A stretch of DNA of 64,000 nt from Dicaeum eximium (taxonomy: Eukaryota > Chordata > Aves > Passeriformes > Dicaeidae), in the NCBI GenBank assembly GCA_013396995.1, contig VWZP01002201.1:987816-1051815 (forward strand), written 5' to 3'. The notes under the pieces were generated by a model. That model was given only the letters and a program-made list of their open reading frames with translations, did not search any database and was not told the origin of the DNA. This document shows positions 1 to 12,524 of the stretch, one piece after another (the first letter of the stretch is position 1; each line of letters starts with the position of its first letter). The position numbers and the translations under genes were made by a program.

Positions 1-109
1 CTGAGTGTCTGCCTGTCCTCCCTGCTTTTGTTTGCCATGGCTGCCGCTTGCTTTTTTAATTATCATTATTATTTTCTTCTCTCACGACTCAAGAGTGGAT
101 GATTATCTC

Positions 110-620
110 ATCTGAACGTCCCCCGCCCCAAGGCTCTGCGGGGCTCCTTGGCTCTGCGCCTTGCGGGATGTGGGCTCGCCCCAAAGCCAGCGAAACAGAA
201 AATTAACAGCTGTATTTCCTGTTATTCTTGGGAATTTTCGATGGATTCACGAAGATAGATACCCGCCACGCTCAGCAGTGCGGTGTGCCCGTGTTCACTC
301 TTTCTCCCTGCTCCTTGGGCATGAGCCCGTCAGGGGATGAGCTGGGCAGCTCCAGCTCGCTGCCCACGGCCGGGGCTGCACGGGGCAGCGCTCCTTCCTC
401 TTCTCCTGACTCACTTGCTAATGAGCTCTCCTCTTGCGAGAGCATCCTGAGGTTTTCTAACAACAGGAAGCGGCGCGCTGCCTGCCCCGGGTCCGGCCGC
501 ATGCGGGAAGAGGTGTGGCTGCCTCCAATTTCGAGGAACGCCAGTGTCGTGACCTGCCCCATCGCAATGTGCTCTCCCCTCGGCATCCGCCTTGCTGCCT
601 CCGGCACTGTTGTTTCACTT
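110..620. promoter_or_regulatory. CpG-rich segment, possible CpG island
   Basis: CpG dinucleotides are clearly denser here than in the following 10 kb (for example CGGCGCGCTGCC, GGGTCCGGCCGCATGCGGG). Short open frames on both strands are not convincing genes. It may mark a promoter or enhancer at the left edge; no TATA or splice signal pairing was recognised. Confidence 0.45.
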
Positions 621-1439
621 ACTACCTGAGTAACCCAAGGGATTACAACCAGGATTGGCCCTGCAGGAGCAGACGGCTTGGGGGACAGGGTTGCAGCTGA
701 TGAAAAGCGCCAGGTTGGGGTGGGGATGCTGAGTCCAGCAAAATGTACAAATGTACATTTCTGCTGTGGCTGCCCTGGTTCAGGCTGCCAAAGATCCTGA
801 AGTCTTCAGTGAAACAGGTGCTGAAGGGTTCGAAGATCACCAGAGGATTTCCCAAGTCTCTTTCCCTTTTTTAATGCAGGATCTCTGGCAGCGTAGGGTC
901 TCGTCCTTTAATGAAGTGACGGATGGGATCTGCCCAGCCAGACAAGCTCTTCATCTGGAGAGCCAGGCAGCGCAGATCCCTGGGGACGCTTCCCAACAGT
1001 CCTGATTTAGCTTATTCTAGGCCATGCAGAGAATTATTAGCTGCAGGAGTCTGCCTCTCTCCTCTCCTCGTTGAGACTACTTTTCCTATTTTAGCTTGGT
1101 GCTTTGCTTTCCCCCCACATGAGCTATTTATTCTATAGCTTTTACACTATAAAATCTAGGAAAAATAAACAGCAGCTGAGAGGGGGCTGTGACTATCAGG
1201 GAGGGCAGGGATGTGTGCATGGAGCTCGGAGAGGGTGATAGGAGCCTTCCCTAATCCTGCCTCATGGAGTATGATCCCTGAGCCAGGGCATGCAGCATCT
1301 GCCCAGCTTTATTCCTGTGGCTATGGTGGTTAAGCACAGCTGTTCATTTTGAGCCCAAGGTAGCAAAACAAACCAGAGTCACCTCATGGAGCCAGCAGGC
1401 TCATTGCTTAACCCATGGAAAGACTTGACATGATTTTTC

Positions 1440-1690
1440 TGTGACCAGCCACTTCAAATCTTCCGTGAAATGCCCCCTGGCCATTAACGTAACGCGAATA
1501 TTCCTGTGTACTCATTTATTAATGAGAGGCCCGTGGAAATTACAAACCCTAAACAAATGCGGGAGACTGTTCATAGAACAATTATATTTGCTTTTCATCA
1601 GCTTGCAGCCTGGAAAAAAACATCGCTGAATCTGGATCATGTCAATCTAGTCATGAGACAAATATGTTGTGTGACTTGGCTTAAGTGATG
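1440..1690. promoter_or_regulatory. Candidate conserved noncoding element
   Basis: A complex, non-repetitive AT-leaning stretch with homeobox-like ATTTATTAATGAG, CpG-bearing AACGTAACGCGAATATTCC and several E-box/FOX-like words. It is selected only by sequence texture; conservation cannot be tested here. Confidence 0.2.
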
Positions 1691-3792
1691 GGGCTCTCCA
1701 CTGGCTTTCCTGGGGCTGGTGGTCACTTTTGGGACTCAGCAAGTTCCAACTCAGTTGACACTTCACACAAGTTGCATTATTTTTCTGTGCACCATCTGTA
1801 ATCTCAAAAGGCTTCCTGCCTCATGGGTCTTGTGCTGAGTATGTGGTGGAAAAAGTATCAAAGATACCTGCTCGGGCCTCTTCGGAGATGGCTTGTGGAA
1901 ACGAAAAGCAAATAAGCTGCAGAAGTAGTGCCAGGATAAGGCCAGCAGGGAGCAAGCTCATTGCCAAGACATCCTGGTGAAGGCATTAGCAGGATCTACT
2001 TGGCATCTTACCCTGCAACTCAAGAGAGGAACCCTTCAAATTTCCATGTTCTTCCCTATGAAGAATATGAGACACATGAACTGTTGCCAATTTATTGCCT
2101 CAGGAAAGTTGATTAGGAGAGAGGCCAAGCCTTGAGCACAGGGAGGAACAGTCCTCCATCAATAGCAATGATCACTGAGTATTTAATATGATGTCCAGCA
2201 TCATAGCATATCTCAAATGGGAAGATCTGTGGACTTGGCCCTCTCTCTGGTGACTTTCTGTGGACAGCTGAGGACTCTTGTTGCCATCCTATGTTGTGAA
2301 GTTCCCTAGCAATATCTGTGTTCCTGCAGGCTGCCCAGCGGGAATGACTTTTATTTTTCCATGGGTTTAAGACTGACAGCAAGAATTGGTGTTTGGAGGC
2401 TGCTCTGGGAAGAGGCAGAGAAAAGCCACATGTCTTCTCTAACCAAGAAAGGCCATGGATAAAAGATAACAATTTACTTTTCTGCAGGTGCTTTCTTTGG
2501 GAGGCACTGCCTGTCTCCTGCAAGTTCTTGTGCTTCATGGTCAGTGCTGTTCAAGCTGAAAGTTTTTTGGTGGGAGAACCTGGCACTGGGTGGGGTGGTA
2601 GAAATTAGTGTTCTGCAGAGCAGGAGAGGGCTGCAGGGCTTTTGGTGAGTAAATAAACCATTTGTTATTGAGCGGTAAAGAAAATTTGAATTGTCACAAA
2701 GCTTTTTCTGCAGGAAAACGTTGTCAGCTCATGATGGACGGCCAGGTTTAAGGCGACAGGGAAACTAAGTGGATCATAAATATATTCTAGCTTACCCTCT
2801 AAAAACAAACCTCCAGAAACAGCTTTTGGGTGGTTGGTGCTTAGGGACTTTAAAAGACAAAATAACTGAGATGTCTACTACAGAAGGCATGCAAATGAAT
2901 CAAACTATATTACAGTTGTGTTTAAAGACCTCCACAGAGAGTACAGAAAATGGGGTATTGTCTGGTTTTCATGCACACCTTAAATACATCAGTTCAGCTG
3001 TTTATTTGCCTCCAAGTAAATCTGTAATCAAAGGCTTGGTAAAAAGGGCTTGTCTTGTCTTGTTTTTCTTTTTTTTTTTTTTTTTAATGCTTCAATGGAA
3101 ATACCCCCATGTTTCTAGCTTGTTAGGACACAGTCAAGAAGGGAATAACTCATTATGCACTTCATTATTTTCCAGATAGCACAGTAAATCTCCTAGGAAT
3201 ATTTGAAATATAAAGGGTAGTATAATGTCTAAAATCAAATTACATGAATTTTGATAAAGTGTCAGCATTTGCAACTGGTAATGCTAATGCTGAATTTTGG
3301 AGAGCCATTACTCAATCTCCATCCCAGTAGCAAATGAGACGAGGATTGCCTTATAAGCAGCTGCTCTGTTCATTTTCTAAATAATACTACAAAATATGGT
3401 ATAGAAGGATCCCTCTTTTTTACCTTTTCTTATTTGCAAATCAAAGCTTCAGAATTATCCCTGATATTTTGCAACATGAGCCTCTGAGATACAGAAATGC
3501 TGAAGCAAATCCCTACATGCAAGCAGCATTTGATGGGCTAAACTATTCTTTATGATAGTCTTAAAACCAGAATTACCCAGTCCAGTACATGCTGAAATTT
3601 ACAGTGGTGCATTAAAGCTATGACAAACAACCTCTGACAAATAATTTGGTCATAACTCTTATTTCAGTACACATTATGGTGAAGCAATGTAAGTGGAAAA
3701 GGATGCTGTGGGGTAGCAGTGGGCACCAGCTTTCAGTGCCAGACTCCAGATTTCAATTTCAACAAGCAAAATGATCTTAACCTACTTTATGC

Positions 3793-3853
3793 TTTTTTTT
3801 TTTTTTCTGGGAAAAAAAAAAAGAAAGAAAAAAAAAAAAAAAAGAAAGAAAAA
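3793..3853. repeat. T14 / A11 hairpin-forming tract with adjoining A-rich run
   Basis: T14 (3793-3806), CTGGG, then A11 (3812-3822), followed by (A)nG repeats to about 3853. Perfectly complementary homopolymers 5 bases apart could extrude as a hairpin; the lengths are prone to sequencing error. Confidence 0.8.
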
Positions 3854-6800
3854 GCCCAGTTCAATTTTTTTTCAGAAACACTCTATTTTATAATATGTTT
3901 GAAACTTGAGAAAAGACTGGATATGCTTTGTCTCCATGAGAACGACTTCATTCTGATAGATTTAGTGGAGAATGTGTCTGTGCTTCATGAATCTTCTCCT
4001 AAGAAATAGCTGAATGTATTGTTTCCAAACACTAATTCTCTCAACTTCCTAAGATCCCTTGGCACTTATTATATTCATTCCTCACAAGCAGTAGTGAAAA
4101 CAAATGTTCTTTGTGTAAACAGATTTTGACAGAATGTGGGAAACTTAAATAAATATGGTTATAATATGGTATAAAAATCAACTTCAAATTTGAAGCAAAC
4201 TGAAAGTGCATGGGTAAAGAGTCTTGTCACTCATCTTCAAAAAATATCCAAACCCAAATATATCCTGAGATATATTAAAACAGGTAAATATCAGCTCTGA
4301 GGCTCCCAACTGCGTCATATGTTTGAAGACATATTTACATGAGAGCTGTGTAAATATACAACGTTAAGTAAAACAGTTGCTCCAAAATGTCCTTTCACGC
4401 AGACCATGCTCTCGTGTGTGTTATTCCGCTCCAAGAAAAATGAGCATCCTACCAGTGGTGTTTTCCTCAGCTGGCCAGAGGTGTGGGGCGTAGCTCTTCC
4501 TTTGGGGTGGGCAATGATGTCATAGGACTGATGGAAACTAAGGATATTTTGAAACATTTACATGGCTTATTTAAGTTAGGGGGAGGAAAAAAAGAAAAAG
4601 GTACTTACTCCAGAAAGCACAACTGGCCACAAAGACTTTCTATGAGATTGGATACCCTGAGTGGTTTTCTGAGGCATGAGGCCAAAGGCCAAAAGAGCAA
4701 AGCCACCCAAAAAGTGTCATAATTACCATTTGGGGCAATGGCTGCATGAAATGGAACTTATGAATAAAGACAAGGAAAACCCATTAAGTAATATTATTGA
4801 CACGTGTCTGACATCGCCAATAGCCAATCAGCACTTGCCACTTATGCTCTGGATTTCTGAAATCATTTCTTAATGGAATAAGGGGTTTCCAATCTATAAT
4901 GTCTTTCTGCAGATGCTAGAGGATGCAGTTTGCCAGCTATTCACGTTCCCAGCCTGCATGCTATTCATAAATTCAAGATTTAGTTGAAGCAGGGTAGCAG
5001 TCCTCTGTTATATCAGTATTGCAAACAAGTTTCAGCTTCATGCAATAACATGAAATTGCCATATATCAGCATTTCCTAAGCACCTGTCCCTGACAGTGCC
5101 AAGCCACTCTCAGAATTACAGGGGGAAGGAATGAGAGAGACCATTTTCCATGCGAGATGTAGTGCTGTGGCGACAAATATACCTTTGGATTACACAGTGC
5201 AAACACACTTCAGTGCCAACTTCAGAGGCAAAATGAAGGAAAATAGGGTTCAGACGATGCTACAAGCCTGAAAAATGTGTCTGGACCACATAAGAAAGGC
5301 ATAAATGGAAGATTTGTGACTCCTGAGGTTTTTAAGCTTTAGGGTCCAAACAGCTGCTTTACTTGCATGTTTAATAGCAAAGCACTTTTAAGGAGAAGTG
5401 AAATCGGAGCTGAAAGAGGATCAGCTGAGTAATGCAGTTGTAGAACTAAACCTGGATACTCATTTACTGGAGGGTGATATGGTGGTCATGAAGAGGGAGG
5501 TAGTCCTGAAACTAGGCAATATCTCCCCTCCAAAAGCCCTTCTCCTCACCTGCATCATGACATGGATGCAAATTCTTGGGCTGGATGTGGAGAAAAACAT
5601 TTTTCAAGAGGACAGCATATAAGCAAAGTATGCTCCTACTGCCTGGGCTTAGGGAGGAAATGGACTCCTCTCTCTTTGTATGTACAATGAGGTGTGAAGA
5701 TGCTGATGGCTCCAGAGGGTTAAACCTTTCATTTTAATTTCTTTTTCTTTTTTTTTTTTTGCAACACTAAGACTCTGCACTTTTAAAAGTATTTCTTTCC
5801 AGAGCTCAGAGCAAATCTACATTTGTTCAATTTAAGGAAGTTGACTCTGCTTTTGAGAAGCTATGTAGTATTAGTAACTCCAAAATTCAGATATTAATCA
5901 CAGTGAAAAATGACACTTCAGAAAGTGCATGACTGTTAATCTTTTGGAGGTGTTTTTGGATGTGCATCTGCTGGGTGAGTTGTACTTTACAACTTGAGTT
6001 GGGATGGCCAGTGAATCACAGATGCTATTTCTGAGACTTTTACTTAGCCTTCCTTATACATATGTTATACCCATCTTAGCGCATATCCTGATGGCTTTGC
6101 TGTGTCCTTTTGATCACTGAATCAGGCTGCATGATCTGATGACGTGTTATGCACCAGGACCAGCTCAAACACAACCTTTCTGTCTTGCCTACACAGTTGC
6201 GGTTGGTGAGATGGCTGCAGAGGGAGTTGGATGATATCTGGCATTCTTTGTGGGAGTTTCTGCTCCTCCCCGTGTGCCAAGTAAGACAAGCTAAGGTCTC
6301 CTTCGTGTAGTCAGGCATGCAAGGACCCAAGGAGGGACACAGCCCTGCAGAGCAAAGCAGATGTAGGTATGAGACCTTCCCATTTCCTCCATGGGGATGC
6401 CCAAGCAGACATGGACCCCAGATTTTCATGCCAAGACCCTTCTCTACCTTGCAGAGACTACACAGTGAAGGGTGGCAGCTGCTCACCTGTCAGTATCCCA
6501 AAGCCATCCTTCCACAGGGTTCCCCCATGGAAGGGAAGGGTCCCTTGAGGGGGAAGGCTAGGGCTGCCTGGCAAGGTGAGGAAAGCCAGCTCTCAGACCA
6601 CCTCATGGTGGGAGGTGGACTTGTTTATCAGCAGAGCTTGCCTGGTGCCACCCCTTTTAATTTTGGACTGAGTCAGCCCCCCAGACACCAATGAATGTGC
6701 TCTTGTAAACAAACACCATGGGTTGTTCAGTTCTTGTTGTTGCTGCTGCTGCTGTTAAATGTTTTTCTTCCTTTTCCAGATAAAACTGCTTTGCCTTCAG

Positions 6801-9800
6801 AAAACAGGGCAACATAACCTTTGCAGACACTTGAGCAACTTTTGAATGTTCTCGACTGGGATGGGAGCCTTTGCTTTCCTGGTGAAAAAGGCATGACCGT
6901 GGGCAGTAAACAGCTCTGGGGCACTGGAGAGGACACAGTGATGGTGCATTAAAAATATAAAGAGAGACTCAAAACTCTTCCTTGACCTCACCACCTTTGG
7001 TGGCATGTGGGAAGAGGTGCAACAGGGGTGTGTAGTGGAGTCCACAATGTCTTGTCTGTCTCTTTCATGTTCCTGTTCTATTTTCCTCTTTGTTAAGTGA
7101 TTTTTTTTATAATTACTATTCTGCTCTTCTCCTGCTTGTATAGCCCTGGTTGTACTGATAGCTTCCCCTTGCCCATGGTTGAGCATTAGTGGTTAACAGC
7201 ACAGCATGTCCCACCAGCTGGTGTATGCCCTGGAACTGATGGCTTTTGAGGGATGTACTGTCCCCTTCGCTGTCACCAGAGTGGATAGGATGCCTCTGGC
7301 AGCAACACTAATGCAAGTCTTTGGTTTTCCCATTTTGTCCTTTCCTGCTCCCTCTGTCAGATCTGGTGGCCCAGGAAAAGAAGTAAGCTGTGTCTTGCTC
7401 AGATGCTGCTTGGCATGGGGAAGAACTTGGCTCTGTTTCCCAAAATGTCCCTGGTCATGTCCTTTGTTTGCTTGGCCACAGCAGCAAACTTGAAGTGGTG
7501 GGGCCACCTCAAAAATCAGAGGGGATTTTGCCTTTGCACATCAAAGTTTGGGGGTTGAGCATTATGAAACTGCAGATGACTAAACTGATCTCATGGGATA
7601 TTGCCTTCCCTTGGGTGAACATGCTCCCAAGGGTTGGTTTCACTCATGCACTAAATTGAGTGACTTCACTGTTGTTAGCTGCAAAAATACAATTTTTTCT
7701 ATGCTCACTACAATAGCTTAGCCACACACTGGGAGTTTTAGTAACGAAGAAATTACACTTCACTTTAGGGTCAGCCAGAAAAGCTTCTTTGCCAACAGCT
7801 TTCCTCTTTTTCTTTTTCCAGTTTTTCCCCTTGAAGCCATTGAAGACCAAGAGCCCAGTTCACACAATGCTTTTGGCACCAGTGAACTCATCAAGCACCC
7901 CTGCAGCAGCATGGCAGCTCTGCATCCTGACACAGTCAAGTGTGAAGGCGAAAGGACATCAAGAAAAGCAAGCTGCATGTTCCTCCCCCTTGGCTCGCCT
8001 CTCCTAGCACTGCAAGACACACAAGTTGAAAGTTAAGCTTTTGAGTTACCAGCAATTTCCACTTTGGTGCATTACTGACTTTGCTGCAGCGCTTTTATAA
8101 GCCTGTTTATAAGACAATAGACAATGGGAGAAGTTGCTGAGGCTCCCAGTGGACATATGTTGACAATAAACCCCTGTAACAGAGGTCAAATGTGTGTTCC
8201 CAGAATAGCAGAGGGTAACTTGCTGCCTGAGGAGCGTCACACTGCAAAAGAACCGATACAGAAGAGAGGTCTGATTGTTTGAGCCACTGAGTCAGCTTGG
8301 CCCAAGAAGACTAATTTTCCAGAAGATCTGATCTCTTTGCTTGCTGCAAGGCTGTGACAACATGTCTCTCCCATTGGTAATGCTTATGTGTATGCAAAGG
8401 TCCCTGTAGTCATAGATAAAAATCTGTCTGAAATTATTTGAAGTGTAAGGAGGCAGCACCACCCTCAATGTCATGTTCTTGACCAGGTGCCCCCATTGGG
8501 GGAAAGCCTCTCTCCAAGTGAGACACGAGAGTGAATCAGACAACAGTTTCATGTGGGTGGGGTGGCTCTGCACAGTATTGGGGGAGTGAAGAAAATTTAA
8601 AATGCTGTGTCTTGTTTTAAGAAGTTGTAACTTAGCTTTGCTTTTTCCCTCGTATGAAGTCTCCTTGGGCGGGAAAGCATTTTTAACACATGGTTTGCAA
8701 TAACTGACCTAGTGGAGATTTCATATTTAGCTGGCCACTCCAGCTCTTTGCAGTTGACAAAAAGAATTCAGAGCTTCTTTTATTTCGGTGGCTGCAGATA
8801 CATTGTGCTCTGATAGCCAGAGGAGGGTAGGATGGCTGACTGAATAGAACAACCCATAGTCATTTGTGTCAAAGACTAATTGCTGGCAGGCAGGCTCTCA
8901 GCTTGGGTTTCATGTTTTGGGAGCCTGTCACCCCAAGCTCTCCCTGGTGCTGCAGGAGCTGTGCTGTCTGCAAGGTGTTTTGAGTAGCAATGTGAGCACA
9001 TATGTGAGCACTGGGGGGGACAGGATGGTCTGCACAGGCTCCAGAAGCATTTTGGCAAAGAGAAACTCTCTCCTTGCAAAAACACGGGTGTCAATCTACA
9101 GAAAATACATCCATCTATGCAGTGATCCAACACTGGCTGTGGGACAGTCCAAGTCTCCTCCATGTGCCATCTCCACAGCAGCAGGGAGGCAAAGTTGCTA
9201 ACATGGAATGGCAACCATTGTCCTATGTTTAATGCTTATTTTTACTCTTCTTACCTCAATTTTTCCTGGCACATGGGTGGCTGAAAGCAAAGGCACCGCA
9301 CCCTGGTGTGGTGAGGGATGTTACAGTGGGAACACATGCCAGGGTTACAATTAGATCCTAGGTCTCCCTTGACTGGCATCACAACAATTCTGTGACAAAC
9401 TTTGTCTTGCTAACATCCAAAGCTCTGGGATAAGAAACAGGTGTTGGTTTCTTTTCCTTCTGGAGTCCTTTAGTGAGCAGCAAGCAGTGAAGATTGGAAG
9501 CAGCTGTGCTGTAAAGGTCATGGTGGGCTAAATACATTTTCTTTTTCAGAATATTGTGTTGCTAAAGCCAGGGGAGTCACTTAAAGACCTTGAGATGTGT
9601 AAACTAGGTCCACATGGCCAAGCTAGCAGAGGACACTGCATCCTGGCCAATCCCTCATGCTGTTGCACAGCTATGTTCCATTCAACTTGCAGAACTCCAG
9701 TTCAAATGGGCATGGATCAGGGTGGGAAGAGTGACAGGGTTAATGGTACCTAGCAGAAAAACTGGAGGGACAGTATCACCAACCAAAGGTGTGTCTTCAG

Positions 9801-10601
9801 CATTTCCCAACCAAAATATTGGTTCTTCTTGGTTATTGAATTTCTGCAGCCAAATTTGCAGCTCACCCATCCAGCCCAGTACATTGACATCTTCACAGCA
9901 AATGGCTCATTTTGAGCAAAGTTCCTTGGGGGGGTTTTAAAATAATTTTCAACTGTCTGGCCTAGAATACATAGGTGGTAAAATAATTATTGCATGCCTG
10001 GAAAGATGTATTTGTTTGTGGAAATATTCTTCTACCTTCATGAATTCCACTGCTAGTGGTAAGTTTTGCCTAAGAAAAGGAAGCTAGCAGTGACAATCAT
10101 GACCTGGATACCCCTTTGCTGGTATAGTAACACCCTGAAGGTCTTGCTGGAGGAACAATTTATTTAAATTTTAAATTTTCTGCATGTCTGTTTGATGGGT
10201 ACATTCACTTTCTTGAAGGTTTTGCTGTCCAGCCACATAAGACACTTGTGCAATCCATGGGAGAGGAAAACTTTTATGATGCCATACAGTCTAGTTACAG
10301 CAGGTAGCTGATGAGTCTTCACATCCTCCTTAGTTTTTATGTCAAATCCTTCACAAAAATGCCAGAATTTTAGAAGGAGTGGGAAAAGTACCTGTTAGAA
10401 GGTCGAACAAAGCAAGCAAATTAGCATAGGAAGTAAATGCAATCTGAAGACCCAGCTAAAACACTGTCCTGAAAAGGGGTTACCCATCTTCATCTTGTCT
10501 GAGTTGGAAATAATATTGAGATGTTTCTTCTCCATTCCCTAGTAAAGAGGTAGCAACGAAAATGTTCTGCAGGTATTTAGACATTAATGATCTAGGGAGT
10601 A

Positions 10602-11345
10602 ATAGAATCATAGAATGGTTTTGGTTGGAAGAGACCTTAAAGATCATCTAGTTCCTAACCCCCCTGCTGTGGACAGAGACTCCTTCCACTAGAGCTGGGT
10701 GCTCAGAATCCATCTAACCTGGCCTTAAGCACTTCTAGAGGTGGGGCTGGGAGTGAAGCCCCATCAACAACTTCTCCACAACTTCCCTGTGCAACCTGTT
10801 CTATTGCCTCACCATCCTCCAAGTAAACATTTTTTTTTGCTAATATCTGATGTAAACCTACTCTTTTTAAGTTTGAAGCCATTTCTCCTTGTCTTATCTC
10901 TACATTCTCTTCTGGAAAGTCCCTTTCCATCTTTCCTGTGAGCTCTCTTCAGGTACTGGAAGGCTGAAATTACTTCAACCTGAAGTCTTCTCCTTTCCAG
11001 GTTGAACAACCCAAATTTTCTCAGCCTTTCCTCATAGGAGAGGTGCTCCATCCCTCTAATAAACTTGGTGGCCCTCCTTTGGACTTGTTCCAGTAAGTCC
11101 ATGTCTTTCCTGTGCTGGGGAACCCTGAGCTGGATGCAGCACTCCAGGTGCTGACTGTGTCAAAGGCTTTACAGAAATCCATAAAAATGACACTTGTATC
11201 CCTTCCCTTGTCCAGTCACTCTGTCATAGAAGTCCACAGTGTTGGTCAGGCAGGACTTCCCCTTGGAGAAGCCATGCTGGCTGTCTTGATCCCTGTTCCC
11301 CATGTGCCTTAGCATTTTCAGCAAGGAGCTTGGAATTTCTTTGCA
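10602..11345 (-). mobile_element. CR1 LINE, 5'-truncated and internally deleted
   Basis: The plus strand starts with the reverse of the CR1 tail (AATCATAGAATGG, then TTGGTTGGAAGAGACC and TTAAAGATCATCTAGTTCC). On the minus strand it codes for decayed reverse-transcriptase C-terminal motifs (LLEQVQRRATKFIRGMEHLS, YEERLRKFGLFNLERRRL) interrupted by frame changes. After about 11,150 it jumps to a more 5' CR1 segment (GTCAAAGGCTTTACAGAAATCC, GAAGCCATGCTGG), so an internal block is missing. Non-functional relic; the 5' boundary is approximate and may reach 11,430. Confidence 0.93.
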
Positions 11346-12472
11346 ACCATTTTGGAGAGAAAAAAAATCAGTAACATCAGCACTGCATCGTCTACTTTAG
11401 CCACAAGCATTACACTCACAGGTCTCTCTTCTCATATCCAAAATGGACTCCACAGATATTTTTGTTTCTGGGACACTGCTATGGGCAGCAAGTGTCCCAC
11501 CAAAGCCACTGATTCAGTTGCCTCGTTGGCTGAGCTGTCCTGTAAATGAGAAAAGCAAAATCTTCCTCTGCCCCACCAACGCTTTACAAAGTTGCTCAGG
11601 AAAATTTGAGATGCAAGAGGCAGCAGCAGTCTCATGTTAACTCACAGGCTCCAGATATTATACAACCTGAAGCTTTCCTTGCTGCCCTCAGTAATTCCTG
11701 CCTACACTCACACGTCCAAACACTGTTGCACACATGTGAAAAATCCAGGGTGATTTAGCCTTTATTTTATCAAAATGGAATGTCTGATTTGCAATCAGCT
11801 AGGAAAAAAGTAGTTGCTCCTGCCAGTAGCAATTACTTCAAGCCCAGACCATGGGAATCTGATATTCAGCCTCTTGGAGAAGAGGCAGAGGGGCCTGGTG
11901 TTGGTGGACACCTTGCTGAAAAACAGCTTTGTCCACTACTGGTCAACACTCAATGTAAGGATGCCACTCAGCAGTGACCAGGGACCTCACCTTCAGCTGT
12001 CTATTTGAATTTTGCTTAAGAAAACACAATTCTTGGTTTGTTCAGCTTAGGTGCTCCGTTACTTTTAATTTAAATTAGCTGATCTGTACCCATCTATGTC
12101 ATATTATCCCAAAGCCTCTGTAGCTGGTCATGATAAGGTGATCCAGCTGATCAGACTGTGCTGTTCCTCCTTCCTTCTTCTCTGTTAGTAGTGGAGAAAG
12201 TGAGGAAGATGATGGGTAAGGCTTTCTTGCACTTATCAAGTGAATGTGAAATACTATTTCCTGAGGAGTTTTGCAGTTACTTTGAACATCCTAAGTTCTG
12301 GCCTAAGCTGGTTCTGCATTGCCTGTCATGGGGTAGGTAAACCTTGGTTAAAGCAGATTCTCCTTCCAGGAAACTGAGCTGGCAGCAAGGTTTCCACAGA
12401 CGGAAACGGGAATGCTTCATGGTCCATGAGCCATGAGATATTTGGGTGAACTGGTTCCTACTGGTTCTTCTG

Positions 12473-12524
12473 CTGCTGTCTCAAAATTATCTAGTTGCCT
12501 GCTGTCTCAAAATCATCTAGCTGC
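12473..12524. repeat. 26-bp tandem duplication
   Basis: Two adjacent copies of a unit starting CTGCTGTCTCAAAAT and ending CTAG(T/C)TGC differ at two positions, followed by the beginning of a third (CTGCTGT). Likely slippage duplication. Confidence 0.9.

Larger units (their letters stand above)
621..10601. other. Gene-free region downstream of IGF2
   Basis: Only short, compositionally random open frames were seen on either strand. It holds T- and A-homopolymer tracts (about 3,069-3,085, 3,793-3,853 and 5,749-5,760) and mostly unique, mildly AT-rich sequence. No tRNA, exon with supporting splice sites, or mobile element was recognised. Confidence 0.6.
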
